From Amylolactobacillus amylophilus DSM 20533 = JCM 1125 (GTDB taxonomy: Bacteria; Bacillota; Bacilli; Lactobacillales; Lactobacillaceae), in assembly GCF_001936335.1 (NCBI RefSeq), contig NZ_CP018888.1:1302001-1366000 (forward strand): a DNA stretch of 64,000 nt, given 5' to 3'. Positions within the stretch are counted from its first letter, which is position 1. Every line of letters starts with the position of its first letter. Positions 8,954-18,484 of this stretch are shown here, piece by piece. Both the position numbers and the translations under genes were made by a program. The notes below the pieces were generated by a model that saw only the letters and a list, made by a program, of their open reading frames with translations, searched no databases and was not told the origin of the DNA.

Positions 8954-9817
8954 TTATTCTAAGATGTGCTTCAGAATAGATGCGCCTACGCCATCATCTG
9001 TGTTGACAGTGGTGACATCGTCTGCAATCTTTTTGATGTAGTCGATGGCGTTTCCCATAGCTACGCCTGTGCCAGCCATCCTAATCATCGACTCATCGTT
9101 TAGGTTATCGCCGATTGCCATGATCTCTTCTCTTTTGATGCCGCGTTCCGCCGCGTAATCGACCAAAGCCAGACCTTTTTGTGCTTTAATATTATTGATT
9201 TCAATGTTGTTCTCACTTGATGAAGTGACGATTAACTCGTTGCTAGCTGCAATCTCGTCTCGAATTCCGCTAAAAGCCGATTGACCACGACTACTAAATA
9301 CAATAATCTTATAGATATCTGTTGTCGGATCGTCCAGCAGATTCTGATAGTTGTCAACATAGTTGATGTTGATTATTTCTAGTCTAGCTGCGGCCAGAAT
9401 CATTCCCGTTTTGAAGTTGGTGTCCGGGTTAAGGTCAACCAACAGGTCGGCGACGTTTTGAATTCGCCGTACCCGGTCGTCAGAATAGACGCCTTTACCA
9501 GTTACTAGCTCGAAGTAGTAGTCTGCATCCTTTAGATCGTGGACCCACTTGGCCGCTGTTTCGTCAGCGATTGGGAGGTCGACACTGAGCTCACCGGCGG
9601 TGTTGAAGACGCGCGCGCCATTCAGCGTGATGTAGCCAGTGTGTAAACCGGCGGCCTCCACCAACGGTTCTGCTTCTTTCAGCTCACGACCGGTGGCCAC
9701 GAGAAACTCGACTCCTTGTGCTTGTGCTTGCTTGATGGCTGCGACGTTCCCCGGCGAAATTTGCATTTTATCGTTCAAAAGTGTACCGTCCATGTCGGAC
9801 GCAATCAGTTTGATCAA
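8954..9817 (-). CDS. Cof-type HAD-superfamily phosphatase
   Basis: A 287-residue Cof/YidA-type HAD hydrolase, cytosolic, likely a phosphatase on sugar phosphates or nucleotides such as FMN or pyridoxal phosphate. Motif I is [11 protein letters not shown] (residues 6-16), motif [10 protein letters not shown], motif III includes the lysine in IKAQKGLAL, motif [12 protein letters not shown]; the C2 cap sits between motifs II and III. TTG 9817 is preferred since GGAGGG lies seven bases before it; a TTG five codons upstream would place that site inside the gene. It is divergent from ung. Substrate unknown. Confidence 0.88.
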   Translation of the reverse strand: MIKLIASDMDGTLLNDKMQISPGNVAAIKQAQAQGVEFLVATGRELKEAEPLVEAAGLHTGYITLNGARVFNTAGELSVDLPIADETAAKWVHDLKDADYYFELVTGKGVYSDDRVRRIQNVADLLVDLNPDTNFKTGMILAAARLEIININYVDNYQNLLDDPTTDIYKIIVFSSRGQSAFSGIRDEIAASNELIVTSSSENNIEINNIKAQKGLALVDYAAERGIKREEIMAIGDNLNDESMIRMAGTGVAMGNAIDYIKKIADDVTTVNTDDGVGASILKHILE

Positions 9818-9885
9818 GTGTAAACCCTCCAATTCTTAACTACTATCATCTTACCATAAAACGCATTCAGCAAAGGAAATGGAAA

Positions 9886-10587
9886 ATGAAAAACTTAATT
9901 CATAATCATTGGGACGAAATCCTGGGGCCGGTATTTGATAGTCCTCGCTACCGCCAACTACATGACTTTTTGAAACAAGAGTACCGGACGAAAATAATTT
10001 ATCCGGAGATGCACCATATCTTTACCGCCTTTCAGTTAACCGATTTTGCCGACGTCAAGGTGGTTATTCTTGGTCAAGACCCATATCATAACCCCGGTCA
10101 AGCACATGGACTGAGTTTCTCAGTGCTACCGGGCGCACCAATTCCGCCATCACTGCGAAATATTTATAAAGAGTTGATGACGGATGTCCAGTTTAAGCCG
10201 GTTCAACACGGCTACCTGGCGGACTGGGCCAAACAGGGTGTGTTGCTGTTGAATGCCGTTTTGACCGTACCCGCCGGGCATGCTAACGGTCATGCTGGCA
10301 AGGGGTGGGAGCAAGTTACGGACGCCGCGATTGGCGCACTCAGTGCCCGCGGCCACGTGGTCTTCATCCTCTGGGGTAGTTATGCGCAGAAGAAGATCCC
10401 GTTAATCGACCAGACCCGAAATTTTATTTTACGTTCGGTTCATCCTAGTCCGCTGTCGGCGAGCCGCGGTTTCTTTGGTACACGGCCCTTTAGTAAGACA
10501 AATGAGTTTCTCAAATCATGGGGTGTCACGCCCATTGACTGGCAATTACCAGCGAAAGTTACTGCGTTAGATGAGCGTAAAAATTAA
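9886..10587 (+). CDS. ung: Uracil-DNA glycosylase
   Basis: Family 1 uracil-DNA glycosylase removes uracil from DNA to start base excision repair. The 233 residues carry the catalytic GQDPYH motif (63-68, with the activating Asp), the aromatic and uracil-contacting region GLSFSV, the [11 protein letters not shown] stretch and the DNA-intercalating HPSPLSA motif (about 185-191). ATG 9886 sits after an AAGGA-like site. It is divergent from the Cof gene and 62 bp before pta, with a candidate cre site directly after its stop. Confidence 0.96.
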   Translation: MKNLIHNHWDEILGPVFDSPRYRQLHDFLKQEYRTKIIYPEMHHIFTAFQLTDFADVKVVILGQDPYHNPGQAHGLSFSVLPGAPIPPSLRNIYKELMTDVQFKPVQHGYLADWAKQGVLLLNAVLTVPAGHANGHAGKGWEQVTDAAIGALSARGHVVFILWGSYAQKKIPLIDQTRNFILRSVHPSPLSASRGFFGTRPFSKTNEFLKSWGVTPIDWQLPAKVTALDERKN

Positions 10588-10589
10588 CC

Positions 10590-10603
10590 TGCAAGCGATT
10601 CCA
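10590..10603 (+). promoter_or_regulatory. Candidate CcpA-binding cre site before pta
   Basis: TGCAAGCGATTCCA agrees with the cre consensus TGWAANCGNTNWCA at every fixed base and fails only at the two W positions. It lies about 50 bp upstream of pta; carbon-catabolite activation of pta through CcpA is known in Bacillus and would make sense here. Confidence 0.5.
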
Positions 10604-10649
10604 ATAAATGATATAGTAAGATTAAATTATGACTAAGGAGAGCAAGTCA

Positions 10650-11621
10650 ATGAATTTATTTGTAAGTTTGACTAATAAAATCAAGGGTAAGAACCTCAGT
10701 GTAGTTTTCCCGGAGGCGACAGACACGCGCGTGTTGGGCGCTGCTGTGAGATTGGCGCAAGATGAGTTATTACGGCCAGTACTGCTCGGTGATCCGACGG
10801 AGATCAAACGGGTGGCAGACGAAAAGAACTTCGACTTAAATAGCAGTGAGATTATCGACCCAAATAACTATGCTGACTATGAAGCGATGGTTGCGGCGTT
10901 CGTGGAACGGAGAAAAGGTAAGGCAACAAAGGAGCAGGCCGAGACGATTTTGCGTGACGAAACCTACTTTGGCACAATGTTGGTCTACATGGATAAGGCT
11001 GACTGCCTCGTGTCAGGTGCAGTGCACTCGACGGCGAACACCGTGCGCCCAGCGCTCCAAATTATCAAGACCAAGCCGGGCATGACGAGAACGAGCGGTG
11101 CATTCATTATGCAAAGAGGCGATGAGCGCTATCTCTTTGCTGATTGCGCAATTAACATCAACCCAAACGCACAAGAATTAGCGGAGATTGCCGTTCAGTC
11201 TGCGAAGAGCGCGGAGCTATTTGGTATCGAACCAATTGTCGGATTGCTGAGCTTCTCCACTAAGGGGTCTGCTAAGAGTGAAGAGGTAGAAAAGGTCGCC
11301 GAGGCAACGAAGATAGCACATGAATTAGCACCAGACTTGCAACTTGACGGTGAATTACAATTTGATGCTTCATTTGTACCAAGTGTTGCTGCCCAAAAAG
11401 CACCAGATTCAAAGGTTGCCGGTAATGTTAAAGTCTTCGTCTTCCCTGAACTACAATCTGGTAACATTGGCTACAAAATTGCACAACGGTTCGGTAACTT
11501 CGAGGCCATTGGTCCAGTTCTACAAGGGTTGAATAAGCCGGTCTCGGACCTTTCACGTGGTGCAAACGAGGAAGATGTCTACAAAACCGCGATATTAACG
11601 GCGGCACAAGCCTTAGATTAG
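10650..11621 (+). CDS. pta: Phosphate acetyltransferase
   Basis: Pta interconverts acetyl-CoA plus phosphate and acetyl-phosphate plus CoA; with AckA (33180) it forms the ATP-yielding acetate route. The 323 residues match the family. Visible are VFPEATDTRVLGAA near the N-terminus, LVSGAVHSTANTVRPALQ (the substrate loop), and FVFPELQSGNIGYKIAQRF near the C-terminus. ATG 10650 is chosen because AAGGAG ends nine bases upstream; an earlier in-frame ATG overlaps that site. tsaE follows after 11 bp and is probably cotranscribed. Confidence 0.96.
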   Translation: MNLFVSLTNKIKGKNLSVVFPEATDTRVLGAAVRLAQDELLRPVLLGDPTEIKRVADEKNFDLNSSEIIDPNNYADYEAMVAAFVERRKGKATKEQAETILRDETYFGTMLVYMDKADCLVSGAVHSTANTVRPALQIIKTKPGMTRTSGAFIMQRGDERYLFADCAININPNAQELAEIAVQSAKSAELFGIEPIVGLLSFSTKGSAKSEEVEKVAEATKIAHELAPDLQLDGELQFDASFVPSVAAQKAPDSKVAGNVKVFVFPELQSGNIGYKIAQRFGNFEAIGPVLQGLNKPVSDLSRGANEEDVYKTAILTAAQALD

Positions 11622-11632
11622 GAAGAACAAAA

Positions 11633-12094
11633 GTGAAACAAATTACCATTGACTCAGCTTCTGCGATGCAGCAGTTGGGAGAACAAATTGGGCATAACTT
11701 GCGGCCCCATGACCTCTTGTTGCTTGAGGGGGACCTTGGTGCAGGCAAAACCACCCTGACGAAGGGAATAGCGCGCGCTCTAGGTATCAGACGTCCAGTT
11801 AAGAGCCCGACGTTCACCATCGTGCGTGAGTATCGTGAAGGCAAACTACCGCTTTTTCACATGGACATGTATCGCCTAGAGGATGGAGACACAGCCAGTC
11901 TAGACCTCGAGGCATACCTACAAGAAGATGGTGTTGTCATCATGGAATGGCCAAACTTTGTGCAAACGGAGCTCCCGCCGGAATACTTGACTATCGCGAT
12001 TGAGCGCGATGACACCGACTTGGATTCGACTAGGAGAATTGTAAAGGTCAGCGCCACGGGACAGCGCTACGAAGAGCTACTTCAACAACTATGA
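11633..12094 (+). CDS. tsaE: tRNA threonylcarbamoyladenosine biosynthesis ATPase TsaE
   Basis: TsaE is the P-loop ATPase that works with TsaB and TsaD to make t6A37 on ANN-decoding tRNAs. 153 residues; Walker A is GDLGAGKTTLTKG (about 34-46), followed by VKSPTFTIVREY and the HMDMYRLED motif with the family's acidic residues. GTG start behind AGGAAG. Coupling with pta is common in lactic acid bacteria. A strong palindromic terminator follows. Confidence 0.94.
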   Translation: MKQITIDSASAMQQLGEQIGHNLRPHDLLLLEGDLGAGKTTLTKGIARALGIRRPVKSPTFTIVREYREGKLPLFHMDMYRLEDGDTASLDLEAYLQEDGVVIMEWPNFVQTELPPEYLTIAIERDDTDLDSTRRIVKVSATGQRYEELLQQL

Positions 12095-12095
12095 C

Positions 12096-12140
12096 AAAAA
12101 AACTAGTTCAACTCAGTTAATGAGTTGAACTAGTTTTTTG
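12096..12140. terminator. Bidirectional terminator between tsaE and the exonuclease gene
   Basis: Very long perfect stem AAAAAACTAGTTCAACTCA / TGAGTTGAACTAGTTTTTT with a 5-nt loop. The minus-strand exonuclease gene ends inside it, so its last codons (Lys-Leu-Val-Gln-Leu-Ile-Asn) are part of the hairpin. Confidence 0.93.
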
Positions 12141-12649
12141 ATGGGCTCGTCACTGAAATGTTCATCGTCGTGAATCAGAATCTGAGCACAAGCTAGGCTG
12201 TCCGAGAGGGCGTGGTGGTGGTGCTGTAAATCAATTTCAAGTGCCGCACTGATGGTGTTTAATTTATGATTAGGCAATTCTGGATGGAATTTTCTACTCG
12301 TTTTGAGTGTATCGAGCGCCAGGAAGTTTGGCCGGGCCAAACCATATTTATCAAGCATCGCCTGCAGGACCCTGATGTCAAACCGGGCATTGTGCGCCAC
12401 AACCAGTGAATGGGGCGAGAATAGGGGACTGAAGCTCGGCCAGATTTCGTTGAATTTCGGTGCGGCCTGTACGTCTTCGGGGTGGATCCCATGAACCTGC
12501 ACGTTTCGGTATTCAAACTGCTCCTCGGGGTTGATTAGTGAATAGTATTCATCAACCACCTTGTTGTCACGCACCATGACAAGAGCTATCGAGCAGGCGC
12601 TTGACGCAGAGCGGTTAGCTGTTTCGAAATCCATTGCAATAAAGTTCAT
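12113..12649 (-). CDS. DnaQ-like DEDDh 3'-5' exonuclease
   Basis: 178 residues of the DEDDh exonuclease fold: Asp7 and Glu9 in AMDFETAN, a middle Asp in NARFDIRVLQ (about 94-103) and the His/Asp pair in HHHALSDSLACAQ near residue 145. This resembles the epsilon/PolC proofreading domain as a free-standing protein; members act in DNA or RNA processing and the substrate here is not known. It follows exoA by two bases on the same strand, giving a two-nuclease operon. Its 3' end is built into the shared terminator. Confidence 0.87.
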   Translation of the reverse strand: MNFIAMDFETANRSASSACSIALVMVRDNKVVDEYYSLINPEEQFEYRNVQVHGIHPEDVQAAPKFNEIWPSFSPLFSPHSLVVAHNARFDIRVLQAMLDKYGLARPNFLALDTLKTSRKFHPELPNHKLNTISAALEIDLQHHHHALSDSLACAQILIHDDEHFSDEPIKKLVQLIN

Positions 12650-12651
12650 TA

Positions 12652-13413
12652 TTAAACCTCTAAGTCTTTCATTTCAAGTAAAATTGGTGCGTGGTCCGAA
12701 CCCATAATCTGGTCTAGAATATCCGATTCCTTAACATTGATTGCTAGTCCCTTACTGAGACCGAAGTAGTCAATCCGCCAACCAGCGTTGTTTTTGCGGG
12801 CATTAAAGCGGTAGCTCCACCAAGAATACTTGACTTCCGTAGGGTGGAGCAATCTAAAGCTGTCGATGAAGCCGGCATCCAGTAGCGCAGTGAATTGGGC
12901 ACGCTCTTCGTCGGAGAAACCAGCGTTGTGGTGGTTGGTCTGATTGTTCTTCAAGTCAATTGGTTCGTGGGCCACGTTTAGGTCACCACAGAAAATTACT
13001 GGTTTCTTTTCGTCCAGGTGAACCAGGTAGTCCTTGAAGTCGCGGTCCCAGACTGTCCGAAAACTCAGGCGCTTAAGCTTGTCCTGGGAATTCGGCGTGT
13101 AACAGGTCACAAAGAAGAAGTCTTTGTATTCGAGTGTGATGACTCGGCCCTCATCATCCCCAATCTCGTTGCCGATACCGTAGCTGACGGAGAGCGGCGT
13201 GTGTTTCGTGAAGATGGCCGTGCCGGAGTATCCCTTGCGCTTCGCAAAGTTAAAGTAGGTTTCGTAGCCAGGTAATTCTAATTCAACCTGCTCTTCTTGT
13301 AACTTGGTTTCCTGAATGGCGAAGAAGTCCGCATCCGTGGCGGTAAAAAATTCGGTAAAGTTCTTTTTCAGGATTGCGCGTAATCCGTTGACGTTCCAAG
13401 AGATAAATTTCAT
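12652..13413 (-). CDS. exoA: Exodeoxyribonuclease III (AP endonuclease)
   Basis: Exonuclease III/AP endonuclease cuts DNA at abasic sites, the step after glycosylases such as Ung. The 253 residues show NVNGLRA at the N-terminus, the metal-binding Glu in IQETKLQ (about 35-41), GDLNVAHEPIDL (about 142-153), and the catalytic GSDHAPILLEM near the C-terminus. Length and motifs are normal. It is divergent from murB; the 123-bp gap between them contains a repeated TATAA-containing decamer. Confidence 0.95.
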   Translation of the reverse strand: MKFISWNVNGLRAILKKNFTEFFTATDADFFAIQETKLQEEQVELELPGYETYFNFAKRKGYSGTAIFTKHTPLSVSYGIGNEIGDDEGRVITLEYKDFFFVTCYTPNSQDKLKRLSFRTVWDRDFKDYLVHLDEKKPVIFCGDLNVAHEPIDLKNNQTNHHNAGFSDEERAQFTALLDAGFIDSFRLLHPTEVKYSWWSYRFNARKNNAGWRIDYFGLSKGLAINVKESDILDQIMGSDHAPILLEMKDLEV

Positions 13414-13443
13414 GTTTTGACTGCCTCCAGCGGTTTTCTAGAA

Positions 13444-13483
13444 GCTAGTATAACACAGTCATTTAGTAAACTTGCTAGTATAA
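13444..13483. repeat. Direct repeat GCTAGTATAA in the exoA/murB intergenic region
   Basis: The decamer GCTAGTATAA occurs at 13444-13453 and 13474-13483, exactly 30 bp apart (about three helical turns). The second copy continues to TATAAT and could be a -10 element for murB; no good -35 is seen. Confidence 0.5.
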
Positions 13484-13536
13484 TTCCAATCCTTTTTTTG
13501 GTAATATAGACGTATTGAAATACGGGGGTAAATCAT

Positions 13537-14436
13537 TTGCAATTACTAGACTTACTGCAAGAAGGAATCAATATTCAAGAGCACATTCCACTTAGTCGGT
13601 TTACGTTCACCAAAACCGGGGGACCAGCTGAATTTATCGCTTTTCCGCGGACAATCGAGCAGATTAAGCGGCTGATTGAGGTCACAAAGGAGAATGAAAT
13701 ACCACTCACTGTGCTTGGTAATGCTAGTAACTTGATTATCAGGGATGGGGGAATTAAGGGATTAGTGATTCTCTTAAACCAGATGAACCAGATAATTGCG
13801 CTCAGCGACCACCGGATCAAGGCTTATGCCGGTGCGCGGATTATTAATACAAGCGAAGCGGCCTACCGGCAGAGTTTAAGTGGCTTGGAGTTTGCTGCGG
13901 GGATTCCCGGTAGTGTAGGTGGGGCGGTCTACATGAATGCCGGCGCCTACGATGGCGAGATTAAGGACGTCTTGGAGTCTGTCACCGTCTTGACCCGGGA
14001 CGACGAGTTGAAGACGTATACGAACGAAGAGATGAACTTCAGCTACAGGCACTCGCTGGTCCAAGAGAATGGGGCAGTCGTCTTATTCGCTATCTTCAAG
14101 CTGAAACCAGCCAAGAGCGAGCCGATTAGAACGAAGATGGACCACCTAAACGCACTCAGACGGGCGAAGCAACCACTAGAATATCCATCATGTGGTAGCG
14201 TCTTTAAACGACCCGCCGGCCATTACACTGGTCCGCTGATTATTGAAGCGGGCCTTCAGGGCAAGCAAATTGGTGGGGCCCAGGTATCCATGAAGCATGC
14301 CGGCTTTATCGTGAATGTGGATCACGCAACCGCGACTGACTACGTGAATTTGATTCACCTGATCCAAACCACAATTAAAGAAAAATACGATATTAATTTA
14401 GAAACAGAGGTTCGAATTATCGGACAAGAAATTTAA
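13537..14436 (+). CDS. murB: UDP-N-acetylenolpyruvoylglucosamine reductase MurB
   Basis: MurB reduces UDP-GlcNAc-enolpyruvate to UDP-MurNAc in peptidoglycan precursor synthesis. The 299 residues contain FAD-binding GNASNLIIRDGG (about 62-73), AGIPGSVGGAVYMNAGAY (about 121-138), the catalytic Ser region YPSCGSVFKRP (about 216-226) and the C-terminal GFIVN motif; this is the type II/IIb form without a Tyr loop. TTG 13537 is preceded by GGGGGT, which abuts a small inverted repeat (13511-13524). It heads a tightly spaced gene row ending with potD. Confidence 0.95.
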   Translation: MQLLDLLQEGINIQEHIPLSRFTFTKTGGPAEFIAFPRTIEQIKRLIEVTKENEIPLTVLGNASNLIIRDGGIKGLVILLNQMNQIIALSDHRIKAYAGARIINTSEAAYRQSLSGLEFAAGIPGSVGGAVYMNAGAYDGEIKDVLESVTVLTRDDELKTYTNEEMNFSYRHSLVQENGAVVLFAIFKLKPAKSEPIRTKMDHLNALRRAKQPLEYPSCGSVFKRPAGHYTGPLIIEAGLQGKQIGGAQVSMKHAGFIVNVDHATATDYVNLIHLIQTTIKEKYDINLETEVRIIGQEI

Positions 14437-14451
14437 GGCAGGTGATCCAAT

Positions 14452-16569
14452 TTGACGGTTCAATTATTAGAAGGGGTAGTCCTCTTGATTAGTTTGGTGG
14501 TTGTCTCAAACGTCATCAACCACTATTTTTCGGCAATCCCCACGAGTTTAATTCAGATTGGATTAGGACTAGTACTCGCGCTCACTTTTTCGATTACAAT
14601 TCCGCTAAAAACCGATTGGTTTTTACTCCTTTTTGTTGCACCATTACTTTATAACGACGGCCGGACCTTCCCGAAGCAAGATCTCTGGTCTTTGAAACGG
14701 CCCATCATCATTAACTCGATCGTGTTGGTTTTCTTCACGACCTTTGTTGGTGGGGCAATCATCCACCTCTTAATTCCAAGCCTACCATATGCTGCTAGTT
14801 TCGCATTGGCGGCTATTTTGAGCCCAACGGATCCTGTCGCTGTTCATTCTATTACGAGTCAGGCCAAGCTACCAAAGTGGATTGTGAACTTGGTGGCTGG
14901 TGAAAGCCTGATCAATGATGCCAGTGGCCTGATTGGTTTCAAGTATGGGGTCGCTGCTACGATGACTGGCGTATTTTCGCTATTCGAAGCGGCAGGCGAC
15001 TTCGTCTACATCAGTGTGGTCGGTGCATTGACCGGCTTTATCGCTATTTCGTTGATTCGCTATGCACTGCGTTCACTCATTAGGCGCGGTTTCAATGATG
15101 TAACAATCCTCGCCGTGATTAACTTCATTACCCCTTTTCTGATCTACTTGATTGCCGAATATCTCCACGCATCCGGCGTAATTGCCGTAGTGGTCGCAGG
15201 TATATTCACCGCATTACGCGGTCGTAATTACTTGGAGAGCGGCTCCGAGTATGTGGTGGTCACGAATAAAAGTTGGGAGATTATCGTTTACATTTTAAAT
15301 GGCATGATTTTCCTAATTCTTGGGATCGAGTTGCCAGTAGCCATGAACCAGGCAATTCAAAATCCAGATATTCACACAGGTTATGCGGTTGCCTTGGTCT
15401 TTGCTATCTGGTTCATCCTGTTTCTCATCCGCGTGCTTTGGATTTACGGCTCGAACTTCGTTCAGTTTGTTTTCCAGAAAAGTCAGGGTAAAAGGGAACA
15501 GGTCACACTGTCCGATGCCCTATTATCGGGTTTAACCGGTGTACGGGGAGCAATCACGATGGCAGCGGCACTCTCTATTCCGCCCCTATTAAATAATGAA
15601 CAGCCCTTTCCAAACAGACCGTTAATTCTGTTTATCGCTGCTGGTGTAATTGTCCTTTCGTTAGTCATGGCCGTGGTGCTCATCCCAATTCTGACTAAGC
15701 GTGCGTTTAAATTACAACTTAAGCAGACACTGGATGAAACGGTTGAGGAGAATGTCGCGCCGGCGGATTCGATGTCAGAAAAGGAAGCTAAGAACTACCT
15801 CTATAATAGTGCGGTTCAGGCTGTCGAGGAACAGAGACGCCAAAATGAGAATCAACGGGCAGCTCTTGATGTGATTGATGAATACCAGAAGCTCATTGCG
15901 AGCCTCATGCACGAGGAATTTGGCACGGAATCTGACCAGGCACAAGTGCTTTTGAAAGATGAGTTGACGCTTAGACGGGTCGGCTTTCGTGGTGAAGCAA
16001 GCACGCTAGAGTACTTGATGTACAACGGCCAAATCACCCAGAAAGTTTATCTGGAGTTACGGAAAGAATTAGCCGATGCGTTTGATGCCTTGACCAACCT
16101 GCATCAGGGCCGAGAGGTCAAACGGCTTAAGCGCATGTCGTATCATCTGAAACATTCTCGGGGCATATTGAGGAAGCAGTTCCAAAGCATGTTTAAATTG
16201 CGCGCTAAACAAAATCCGGAGAAGGCCTTTGCATCGAAGGAAATGGCTAAGAATGCATTGAAGTTTCTCTCTGATTTTTTAAGTGATGACAAACAAAAAG
16301 AACATCAGTATAATCAAAGGGTTGTTTACCGACTTGTGGTGGCCTACCGCCGTAAAATCGCCCAACTGAAGGCGAATGAACACGAGCAGAACAGCAACTA
16401 TGATGCCCAAGTTTATCAGTTGAGAATAGTGGCCTTTGCTGCGCAACGAGCTGCTATCAGCAACTTGGTTGATGCTCGTAAGCTGGCGCCGACGCTAGCA
16501 GATAAATTACGACAGGAAGTTAATTTTGCGGAGAGCGCACTACAACTTACTGTTGATACTACTGAATAG
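14452..16569 (+). CDS. Na+/H+ antiporter, CPA1/NhaP type with long cytoplasmic tail
   Basis: 705 residues: about 12 membrane helices in the first 420, with the CPA1 signatures ILSPTDPVAVHS and GESLINDASGLI (conserved Asp residues for ion binding) and GLTGVRGAITMAAALSIP, then a hydrophilic, strongly helical C-terminal tail (about 425-705). Such proteins exchange cytoplasmic Na+ (or K+) for protons. TTG start behind AGGTGATCC. It lies 15 bp behind murB and just before potA, so it appears to be part of a cell-wall/ion/polyamine operon. The precise cation is not deducible. Confidence 0.88.
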   Translation: MTVQLLEGVVLLISLVVVSNVINHYFSAIPTSLIQIGLGLVLALTFSITIPLKTDWFLLLFVAPLLYNDGRTFPKQDLWSLKRPIIINSIVLVFFTTFVGGAIIHLLIPSLPYAASFALAAILSPTDPVAVHSITSQAKLPKWIVNLVAGESLINDASGLIGFKYGVAATMTGVFSLFEAAGDFVYISVVGALTGFIAISLIRYALRSLIRRGFNDVTILAVINFITPFLIYLIAEYLHASGVIAVVVAGIFTALRGRNYLESGSEYVVVTNKSWEIIVYILNGMIFLILGIELPVAMNQAIQNPDIHTGYAVALVFAIWFILFLIRVLWIYGSNFVQFVFQKSQGKREQVTLSDALLSGLTGVRGAITMAAALSIPPLLNNEQPFPNRPLILFIAAGVIVLSLVMAVVLIPILTKRAFKLQLKQTLDETVEENVAPADSMSEKEAKNYLYNSAVQAVEEQRRQNENQRAALDVIDEYQKLIASLMHEEFGTESDQAQVLLKDELTLRRVGFRGEASTLEYLMYNGQITQKVYLELRKELADAFDALTNLHQGREVKRLKRMSYHLKHSRGILRKQFQSMFKLRAKQNPEKAFASKEMAKNALKFLSDFLSDDKQKEHQYNQRVVYRLVVAYRRKIAQLKANEHEQNSNYDAQVYQLRIVAFAAQRAAISNLVDARKLAPTLADKLRQEVNFAESALQLTVDTTE

Positions 16570-16581
16570 AGGACGATGATT

Positions 16582-17676
16582 GTGGAACCAATTATTGAAT
16601 TAAGAAATATTGGCAAAGAGTACGAGGACGGGTTCGTGGCACTAAAAGATGTGAACCTAGAGATAGAGAGTGGCAAAATTTACTCACTGCTGGGTCCGTC
16701 TGGTTCGGGAAAGACGACGATTTTGCAGATCATTGGCGGCTTCTCTAAACCAACAACAGGCTCCGTCTTGTTCGAGGGCAAGGATATCAGGAGCGTTGAC
16801 GCAAGTAAGCGCCAGATTAACACGGTATTCCAAAACTACGGTATTTTCCCACACCTCGATGTCTACGATAACATTGCATTCGGGCTGGTCGTCCGAAAGC
16901 TACCAAAAGCGGAAATCGACGCTGCCGTGAAGGACGCGCTGAAGATGGTTCGCCTTGAGGGTTTTTCAGACCGAGACCCGGCAGAATTGAGTGGCGGTCA
17001 GAGACAACGTGTGGCAATCGCGCGCGCAATCGTCACGAAGCCTAAAGTGTTGCTGTTGGACGAGCCCTTATCTGCTTTAGACAAGCGTCTCAGAAAAGAC
17101 ATGCAATACGAATTACGGGAACTGCAAAAGCGCTTAGGGATTACCTTTATATTCGTGACCCATGATCAAGAAGAAGCGCTCGCCATGAGTGACGAAATCT
17201 TCGTTTTAAATGATGGTCAGGTGTTACAAAGTGGTACGCCGGTCGACATCTATGATGAACCAATCAACCACTTCGTAGCCGAATTTATCGGAGACTCGAA
17301 CATTGTTCCCGGTAAGATGATTGCGGATTACCAGGTTGAATTTGTTAATCGACTTTTTGAATGTGCCGATGCCGGGATGCGGCCAAACGAGCGGGTTGAA
17401 GTAGTGCTCAGACCAGAGGATTTAGACATTACGACCGTGGAGCAGGGTAAGATTGTGGTGAAGGTGGAGACACAGCTGTTTCTGGGGGATCACTACGAAA
17501 TTCTGGGAGTTGACGTAGACGATAACGAATGGCTGATTCACTCTACTAATCCAACAGAAGAAGGCAAAGAGGTGGGCCTTTTCTTCGAACCCGAGGATAT
17601 TCATGTCATGCGCTTCGGCGAATCGGAGGAGGACTTCGATGCGAGACTGGAGGGGTACGAAGAAGATGATGAATAA
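16582..17676 (+). CDS. potA: Spermidine/putrescine ABC transporter ATP-binding protein
   Basis: PotA energises the polyamine importer PotABCD. 364 residues: Walker [10 protein letters not shown] (about 39-47), Q-loop [16 protein letters not shown] signature [14 protein letters not shown] (about 135-148), Walker B VLLLDEP, H-loop FVTHDQEEA, and a C-terminal TOBE-like regulatory domain (from about 240). GTG 16582 is preferred by its spacing to AGAGGA; ATG 16576, two codons earlier, is only two bases from that site. The 3' end overlaps potB. Confidence 0.93.
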   Translation: MEPIIELRNIGKEYEDGFVALKDVNLEIESGKIYSLLGPSGSGKTTILQIIGGFSKPTTGSVLFEGKDIRSVDASKRQINTVFQNYGIFPHLDVYDNIAFGLVVRKLPKAEIDAAVKDALKMVRLEGFSDRDPAELSGGQRQRVAIARAIVTKPKVLLLDEPLSALDKRLRKDMQYELRELQKRLGITFIFVTHDQEEALAMSDEIFVLNDGQVLQSGTPVDIYDEPINHFVAEFIGDSNIVPGKMIADYQVEFVNRLFECADAGMRPNERVEVVLRPEDLDITTVEQGKIVVKVETQLFLGDHYEILGVDVDDNEWLIHSTNPTEEGKEVGLFFEPEDIHVMRFGESEEDFDARLEGYEEDDE

Positions 17677-18484
17677 GAGAAAATATTTTTTCCTTGCACC
17701 ATACGTTTTATGGATCACCTTTTTTGTCGTGCTCCCGATTATCCTAATTACCTACCAATCCTTTACCGACATTGCTGGTAAGTTGACGTTGTCTAATTAT
17801 GTCACATTCTTCACTAACGGGACCTTCTTAAAGATGACCCTCAGTTCGTTCTGGTATGCCTTCCTGATTACACTATTTGCACTGCTCATTAGCTATCCTG
17901 CTGCGTATATCTTAAGCACACTAAAACGCGCGCAACTCTGGTTACTGCTGATCATTCTCCCAACGTGGATTAATCTTCTGCTGAAGGCTTACGCATTCAT
18001 CGGTATCCTGGGTCGGGATGGCATGGTCAACAGTTTCCTGGGTTTCTTCGGGGTGGCGCCTCAAGGGATGCTCTTCACAAGTTTTGCCTTCTTATTTGTG
18101 GCGACTTACATCGAGATTCCATTCATGATTCTACCAATCTATAATTCCGTCATCGAGCTTGATCCGGCGCTGCTACGGGCGAGTCAGGATTTAGGTGCGT
18201 CGAAGTTCCAGACTTTCAAAAAAGTTGTGTTGCCACTGACGCTGCCGGGTATCCAAGCAGGGGTTCAGGCAGTCTTCATCCCGTCACTCTCACTCTTCAT
18301 GTTAACTAGGCTGATTGGTGGTAACAAGGTGATTACACTCGGTACCGCAATTGAGGAATACTTCTTGACGACGATGAATTGGGGCATGGGCTCCACCATC
18401 GGCGTGATTCTGATTGCTATCATGATTATCACGATGGTCTTCACTACCGACAGGAAAAAGAGAAATAGGAGGGTGAACTTCTAA
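17666..18484 (+). CDS. potB: Spermidine/putrescine ABC transporter permease PotB
   Basis: 272-residue inner permease with six membrane helices. The cytoplasmic EAA-type loop [23 protein letters not shown] (conserved Gly after about 20 residues) docks to PotA. ATG 17666 lies inside the last codons of potA, with GGAGGGG at 17649-17655 as ribosome site; the frame is open upstream but overlaps potA in a different frame. The stop overlaps the potC start by one base. Confidence 0.93.
   Translation: MMNKRKYFFLAPYVLWITFFVVLPIILITYQSFTDIAGKLTLSNYVTFFTNGTFLKMTLSSFWYAFLITLFALLISYPAAYILSTLKRAQLWLLLIILPTWINLLLKAYAFIGILGRDGMVNSFLGFFGVAPQGMLFTSFAFLFVATYIEIPFMILPIYNSVIELDPALLRASQDLGASKFQTFKKVVLPLTLPGIQAGVQAVFIPSLSLFMLTRLIGGNKVITLGTAIEEYFLTTMNWGMGSTIGVILIAIMIITMVFTTDRKKRNRRVNF

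Noticed and set aside
11428-11844. 138-codon minus-strand frame over pta/tsaE
   Set aside because: Opposite two genes with clear catalytic motifs; composition is that of a shadow frame.
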